Origin: Frankiales bacterium
GTDB lineage: Bacteria > Actinomycetota > Actinomycetes > Mycobacteriales > SCTD01
Reading direction: 5' to 3'
Assembly (NCBI GenBank): GCA_025965495.1
Contig: JAOPWW010000262.1
Coordinates: forward strand, 1 to 9,519
Length of the DNA stretch: 9,519 nucleotides
This document shows, in pieces, positions 5,631 through 9,519 of the stretch; position 1 is the stretch's first letter, and each line of letters starts with the position of its first letter. Made by a program: the position numbers and the translations under genes. The notes under the pieces are model-generated. The model saw only the letters and a list, made by a program, of their open reading frames with translations, searched no databases and was not told the origin of the DNA.

Positions 5631-7964
5631 ATGCGCCTCACCCCCTCCGGCCGCCGCCGGCTCGTCCTGCTGCTGGCCCCGCTGCTGGCCGGCGCCGGCG
5701 TCGTGACCCTCCCGTCCTCGGCCGCGACCCCCACCGCGCACGCCGGGCCGCTCGCCGTCCCTGCGTACTCCTCGTTCGACCCCCTCGACACGGGGGCGCC
5801 CGTGCAGGTGCGTGCGCTGTCGACCCGCGCCGACCTCGTCACGGGGGGCGACGTCCTCGTCGAGGTGGTCGTGCCGAAGGGCACCGACGTCCGCAGGGTC
5901 GAGGTCACCGCCGGGACCCGGGACGTCACGAGCGCCTTCCGCAAGGCCGGGCCGGGCCTGCGCGGCCTGGTCACCCGGCTGCCCGGCGGCCGCAGCACCC
6001 TGAAGGCCGTCGTCCCGGGGGCCGGTTCCGCCACGCTGGGCATCACCAACGTCGGGCTGCAGGCGCCGTCGTTCAGCGGCCCGCTCATCCAGCCGTGGAC
6101 CTGCAGCAACGGCGCGACCCGCGCCGACTGCAGCAAGAACGCCACCATCAGCTACGTGTACAAGTCGACCGACCCGAGCAAGGCCGGCACCCCCGGCCGG
6201 GTCGCGAGCGACCCCGTCGCCTCGCCGTTCCAGCCCTACGACCCCGCGAACCCGCCGAGCGACGTCGCCACCACGACGACCGACGACGGCCACACGGTGC
6301 CGTTCGTCGTGCGCGTGGAGGAGGGCTACAGCCTGCGCGACCAGTACCGGATCGCCGCGCTGTTCGACCCGGCCACCCAGGGCCGCACGCCGGACCCGCT
6401 GGCCGCGAACCCCGGCTTCAACCACAAGCTCGTCCTCGCGCACGGCACCAGCTGCGACACCTCCTACGCCTCGGGCACCGCCACCGACGTCCTGTTCGAG
6501 CAGGCCCTCGCGCAGGGCTTCGCCGTCGCCTCCCACGCCCTCGACAACGCCGGCCACAACTGCAACCTCGTGACGCAGGCCGAGTCGCTGATCCGCACCA
6601 AGGAGATGGTGGTCGAGCGCTTCGGCCCGCTGCGCTACACGATCGGCAGCGGCTGCTCGGGCGGCTCGCTCGTCCAGCAGCAGGTCGCGAACGCCTACCC
6701 GGGCGTCTACCAGGGGATCACCCCGCAGTGCAGCTTCACCGACGCGTGGAGCTCAGCGCAGCAGTACGTCGACTACGTCGGACTGCGCGCCTACCTCGAG
6801 GGTCCGGGCTCGGTCGACGCCGGCATCGTGCCCGCGCAGTGGCCGTCGATCTTCGGCCACGCGAACCCCGTCAACCAGATCAGCTTCACCACGGCCATCC
6901 CCAACAGCGGTGACCCGAGCCGGTCCTGCCCCGGCGTCCCCGACAGCAAGGTCTTCACGACCGCGTCGCAGAAGGGCGTCCGCTGCTCGTTCCAGGACTA
7001 CATGAAGAACGTCTTCGGCCTGGACGCGCACGGCAAGGCGCACCGCCCGATCAGCAACGTCGGCGTGCAGTACGGCCTGTCGGGCTTCCTGTCCTCGCTC
7101 GACGCGAACGTCGGCGACCCGACCCGACCGCCCCTGACCGCGGACCAGTTCGTGAAGCTCAACGCCGGCGTCGGCGGCTACGACATCGACTTCGACCACA
7201 CGGCTGCCCGCACCCAGGGCGACCCGGTGGCGCAGGACCGCGTGTACCGCAGCGGCGCCGTCGACACCGCCGCCCACCTCGACCAGGTCGCCATCATCGA
7301 CCTGGGCGGTCCCGAGCCCGGCGCCTTCCACGACGTCTACCGCAAGTTCGCCCTGCGCGACCGCCTCGTGCGCGAGCACGGCACGTCTGCGAACCAGGTG
7401 TTCTGGCAGGGGCAGACCCCGCTGCTGGGCGACCCGCAGTTCGCCGAGAGCGCCATCACGGCGATGGACACCTGGCTCGAGCAGGTCGAGAAGGACCGGA
7501 GCACGACCCCGCTCGCGAAGAAGATCATCGCGGCGGAGGAGCCGGCCGGGATCGCCGAGCGCTGCGTCGGGACCGAGGGCCTGGACGCCCCGCTCGAGGA
7601 GTGCCGCACGGCGGTCGGCGCGACGCTGTTCAGCTCGCCGCGGATCGAGGCTGGCGGCGGCGACCAGGCGCCGGTCAACGGCGTCGGGCCGGCGAAGGTC
7701 GGCTTCACCGACGACCGCCTCGACTGCCAGACCATGCCGATCGAGGACTTCGTCTACGCCGGCAAGAGGTTCGCCGAGGTCTTCGACGCCGCCCAGCAGG
7801 CGACGCTGAAGAAGACGTTCCCGACCGGCGTCTGCGACTACAGCAAGCCCGGCAAGGGCTTCCAGGAGGCCGTGACCTGGCAGCGCTACCAGGACGCCAC
7901 GGGCGCGGTCGTCTACGGCGGCGTGCCGATGGGCGCGGCGCCCCGGTCGACCTACAGCAGGTAG
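5631..7964 (+). CDS. Secreted DUF6351-like protein, putative alpha/beta-hydrolase, 777 residues
   Basis: Large exported protein resembling the uncharacterised DUF6351 family of actinobacteria and other bacteria. A clear signal peptide begins it: Arg-rich n-region (residues 8-10), hydrophobic core (11-27), and a likely cleavage after AHA at 38. Residues about 45-145 look like a beta-rich domain (LSTRADLVTGGDVLVEV onward). The catalytic-looking part holds LAHGTSC (269-275), HALDNAGHNC (302-311) and GSGCSGGS (339-346), in which Ser343 sits in a nucleophile-elbow context like that of tannase/feruloyl-esterase and other alpha/beta hydrolases. Asp557 (IIDLGG) and His567 (FHDVYRKF) are candidate partners but are only guesses. 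Several cysteines (158, 167, 275, 311, 342) suit an extracytoplasmic protein. The ATG at 5631 is fixed by the signal peptide and an AGGA 5 nt upstream; the frame's open stretch further left is a shadow of the antisense ceramidase-like gene. Esterase activity and substrate are inference. Confidence 0.85.
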   Translation: MRLTPSGRRRLVLLLAPLLAGAGVVTLPSSAATPTAHAGPLAVPAYSSFDPLDTGAPVQVRALSTRADLVTGGDVLVEVVVPKGTDVRRVEVTAGTRDVTSAFRKAGPGLRGLVTRLPGGRSTLKAVVPGAGSATLGITNVGLQAPSFSGPLIQPWTCSNGATRADCSKNATISYVYKSTDPSKAGTPGRVASDPVASPFQPYDPANPPSDVATTTTDDGHTVPFVVRVEEGYSLRDQYRIAALFDPATQGRTPDPLAANPGFNHKLVLAHGTSCDTSYASGTATDVLFEQALAQGFAVASHALDNAGHNCNLVTQAESLIRTKEMVVERFGPLRYTIGSGCSGGSLVQQQVANAYPGVYQGITPQCSFTDAWSSAQQYVDYVGLRAYLEGPGSVDAGIVPAQWPSIFGHANPVNQISFTTAIPNSGDPSRSCPGVPDSKVFTTASQKGVRCSFQDYMKNVFGLDAHGKAHRPISNVGVQYGLSGFLSSLDANVGDPTRPPLTADQFVKLNAGVGGYDIDFDHTAARTQGDPVAQDRVYRSGAVDTAAHLDQVAIIDLGGPEPGAFHDVYRKFALRDRLVREHGTSANQVFWQGQTPLLGDPQFAESAITAMDTWLEQVEKDRSTTPLAKKIIAAEEPAGIAERCVGTEGLDAPLEECRTAVGATLFSSPRIEAGGGDQAPVNGVGPAKVGFTDDRLDCQTMPIEDFVYAGKRFAEVFDAAQQATLKKTFPTGVCDYSKPGKGFQEAVTWQRYQDATGAVVYGGVPMGAAPRSTYSR

Positions 7965-7970
7965 CTCCGG

Positions 7971-9152
7971 TCAGGCGTGGGCGCGGACGACCGTCGCCCA
8001 CGCCGGGGGCGGCGGCCCGTCAGTCCCCGGTTCGCTGAGCAGGGCGACCACGACCCGCACCCCGCGCGGCGGCGCGTCCGGCCAGGGCGTGCGGCCGTCG
8101 GTGAGCACCACCAGCAGCTGGGGCCGCGGCCGCAGGCGGGCAGCGGCGTCGATGCCGACCCGGAGGTCGGTCCCGCCGCCCCCGGCCAGCCGCACCTGCG
8201 CCGCGGACCGCACCCGCTGCGCCGGGCCGGCCTGGGTGTCGCAGGCGAGCACCGTCACGGACTCCCGACGGACACCGCCCGCCTGCAGCGCGCCGTCGAC
8301 CTCGGCCAGCGCCTGCCCGAGCATCGCGTCGTCGACCGACCCGGACGTGTCGACGACGACCGCGACGGTCGGCACCGGCCGGCGCAGCGACGACAGCACG
8401 ACACCGGGGACCGCCGCGCCCCGCCGGGAGGGCCGCGACCTGGTGTGGTCCACGGTCCCCGCCACCCAGCCGAGACCGCCCCGGACCGTCGCCGCCAGCA
8501 CCTGGCGCCAGTCGACCTTCGGCCGCAGGAGGCTCTCCGCCCAGCGCTCCCAGCCGCCCGGCAGGGTCCCCTGTCGGGCGGCGTCGGCGACCTCCCGGGC
8601 CGTCGCGGCCCGCACCAGGTCGGCCTGCACGGGGGTCAGGCCCGGGGCGTCGCCGTCCTCCCACTCGCGCGTCCGCCCGTCGGCGCCGCTGCCGCAGTCG
8701 ACCGTCCACCGGGACGACTCCGGCAGCTCGGCGTAGTACTGCTCCGCGAGCAGGCCGTCGGGCCTCCGCAGCCGGGCCGGGGTCGGCGGGGTCCCGGGCA
8801 GGGGCAGGCCCGCCTCGAGCAGGTCGTCGTTGATCTCGGCGTCGCAGGCGGTGTTCCACGCCCGCTCCCGGCCCGTGATCCCGACGCGCTCGCCACGGGC
8901 GGCGTGGTCGCGCAGCAGGTGCCACACCTCGTGGACCAGCACGGCCGCGACCTGCTCGACGCTCCACTGCCCGAGGACCGCGGGGTCGGCGTACATCCGC
9001 CACGCCCGGTCGACCGCGAACGTCCCCAGGCCGGGGGCGGCCCGCAGGACCAGGCTGTGGAGGGCGACGGCGAGGTAGGGCTGGTGCCGGGTGGCGAGCA
9101 CCCGGGCCGCCTGCAGGACCTCGAGGTCAGCGGGGGCGAGGGCCCGGCTCAC
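7971..9152 (-). CDS. DUF2201-type putative metallopeptidase with VWA-like domain, 393 residues
   Basis: Two-domain protein. The N-terminal half is a putative zinc-metallopeptidase domain with HEVWH at residues 74-78 and the downstream conserved NTACDAEINDDL (100-111), whose acidic residues may complete a metal site. The C-terminal half (about 260-393) is a von Willebrand A-like domain with a complete MIDAS: Asp268, Ser270 and Ser272 (VVDTSGSV), Thr328 (GGGGTD) and Asp352 (LTDG). There is no signal peptide or membrane segment, so it is cytoplasmic. The GTG start at 9152 overlaps the TGA of the upstream gene in a GTGA tetranucleotide, implying translational coupling. Such proteins are typically encoded beside MoxR-type AAA+ ATPases and are thought to act with them as remodelling or metal-insertion machines; actual proteolysis has not been established for this family as far as I know. 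Convergent with the DUF6351-like gene, with six bases between the stops. Confidence 0.92.
   Translation of the reverse strand: MSRALAPADLEVLQAARVLATRHQPYLAVALHSLVLRAAPGLGTFAVDRAWRMYADPAVLGQWSVEQVAAVLVHEVWHLLRDHAARGERVGITGRERAWNTACDAEINDDLLEAGLPLPGTPPTPARLRRPDGLLAEQYYAELPESSRWTVDCGSGADGRTREWEDGDAPGLTPVQADLVRAATAREVADAARQGTLPGGWERWAESLLRPKVDWRQVLAATVRGGLGWVAGTVDHTRSRPSRRGAAVPGVVLSSLRRPVPTVAVVVDTSGSVDDAMLGQALAEVDGALQAGGVRRESVTVLACDTQAGPAQRVRSAAQVRLAGGGGTDLRVGIDAAARLRPRPQLLVVLTDGRTPWPDAPPRGVRVVVALLSEPGTDGPPPPAWATVVRAHA
7974..8004 (+). terminator. Strong GC hairpin 9 nt after the DUF6351-like gene, inside the end of the VWA gene
   Basis: Perfect 10-bp inverted repeat GGCGTGGGCG (7974-7983) and CGCCCACGCC (7995-8004) with an 11-nt loop that can itself pair (CGG with CCG). 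It starts nine bases past the TAG at 7962-7964 and so is placed to end plus-strand transcription. On the minus strand it forms the last ten codons of the VWA gene and touches its stop codon, so it may act in both directions. No T-tract follows. Confidence 0.55.
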
Positions 9153-9519
9153 GAGACCGCGAGCAGGCCCGCCCGCGTCAGGACCGGGACGAACGCGCGG
9201 ATCTCCTTCGGCAGGGCCGTCGCCTCCGGCCGGTGCTGCACGAGGGCCTGCATGGCCACCGCCCCGACGTCGGCCTTGCCCTGCACCGCGGCCTGCGCGA
9301 CGACGCGGACGCCCGCCTGCCAGCGCGCCGGCGTGAGGTCGGACAGCACGGCGGCGACGACGGCGGCCAGCGCGGCGTAGGCGCGATCGCCGCGGTCGGG
9401 CAGCACGAAGGCCTCGGGGTCGGCCAGGACCTGCTCGGGGTCGGGCAGGTCGAGCTCCTCGAGGAAGGTCAGCAGCTGCAGCGCGGCGGCCTCCCCCACG
9501 ACGCCGGCGACGACCCGGC
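9149..9519 (-). CDS. C-terminal part of a probable MoxR-type AAA+ ATPase, cut by window edge
   Basis: About 122 C-terminal residues of a gene entering from the right edge; the reading frame is open to the last base, so the N-terminus is outside. The visible part is helical and contains VVAGVVGEAAALQLLTFLEE, LPDPEQVLADPEAF, and LPDRGDRAYAALAAVVAAVL, resembling the C-terminal lid region of AAA+ ATPases found next to DUF2201/VWA genes. Walker A and B motifs, if present, lie beyond the window, so the assignment rests on this similarity and on the neighbour. A GTG at 9499 could in principle start a 116-residue protein, but upstream residues continue the same pattern. Its TGA overlaps the GTG of the VWA gene by four bases, so the two form one operon and probably one complex in which ATP hydrolysis drives the VWA/metallopeptidase partner. 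Confidence 0.75.
   Translation of the reverse strand, partial: RVVAGVVGEAAALQLLTFLEELDLPDPEQVLADPEAFVLPDRGDRAYAALAAVVAAVLSDLTPARWQAGVRVVAQAAVQGKADVGAVAMQALVQHRPEATALPKEIRAFVPVLTRAGLLAVS

Noticed and set aside
7977..9380. 467-codon plus-strand frame opposite the VWA and AAA+ genes
   Set aside because: Low-complexity Arg/Pro/Gly-rich translation, no recognisable domain, and no plausible start context; the minus-strand genes have intact HExxH and MIDAS motifs.
1..9519. Mobile elements, CRISPR, tRNA/rRNA, phage or defence genes
   Set aside because: I looked for terminal repeats, direct repeat arrays, transposase, integrase, nuclease or toxin motifs and saw none; all intergenic gaps are under 80 bp.

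Overview
The window is very GC-rich on both strands, its coding regions use mostly G or C at third codon positions, and two genes appear to have leaderless starts (a TANNNT hexamer 6-7 nt before the ATG). Together with the gene families present, this points to a high-GC actinobacterium. Genus and species cannot be told from the sequence. I see no tRNA, rRNA, CRISPR array, insertion sequence, integrase or attachment site. The region reads as compact chromosomal DNA, with about 98% of it in eight genes.

Layout, left to right. (1) Positions 1-1243, minus: the N-terminal 414 residues of a fatty-acid-type acyl-CoA ligase, cut by the window edge, with a probable leaderless promoter and a CRP/GlxR-like palindrome just upstream. 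(2) 1296-2210, minus: a complete aldo/keto reductase with a full catalytic tetrad. (3) 2265-3239 and 3242-3688, plus: an extended short-chain dehydrogenase/epimerase and a short flavodoxin-like protein, 2 nt apart and clearly one operon, divergent from the reductase. (4) 3678-5552, minus: a neutral-ceramidase-family amidohydrolase with recognisable zinc ligands and nucleophile, but no signal peptide. Its 3' end overlaps the flavodoxin-like gene tail to tail by 11 bp. (5) 5631-7964, plus: a large secreted protein that looks like the uncharacterised DUF6351 family, with an alpha/beta-hydrolase-like GCSGG elbow. (6) 7971-9152 and 9149-9519, minus: a DUF2201-type protein combining an HExxH metallopeptidase-like domain and a VWA MIDAS domain, preceded by and overlapping (GTGA) the 3' end of what is probably a MoxR-type AAA+ ATPase that runs off the right edge.

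How they may work together. Two operons are clear: epimerase plus flavodoxin-like protein, and AAA+ ATPase plus VWA/metallopeptidase. The ceramidase-like enzyme would release fatty acid from an N-acyl lipid and the acyl-CoA ligase would activate free fatty acid, so a lipid-scavenging link is conceivable, but they are not co-transcribed and the link is only inference. Nothing in the window clearly amounts to a new multi-gene system. The points most worth a second look are the palindrome at the leaderless ligase promoter, GC-rich hairpins embedded in gene ends at three junctions, the apparently cytoplasmic ceramidase-like enzyme, the secreted DUF6351-like putative hydrolase, and the metallopeptidase/VWA/AAA+ pair.
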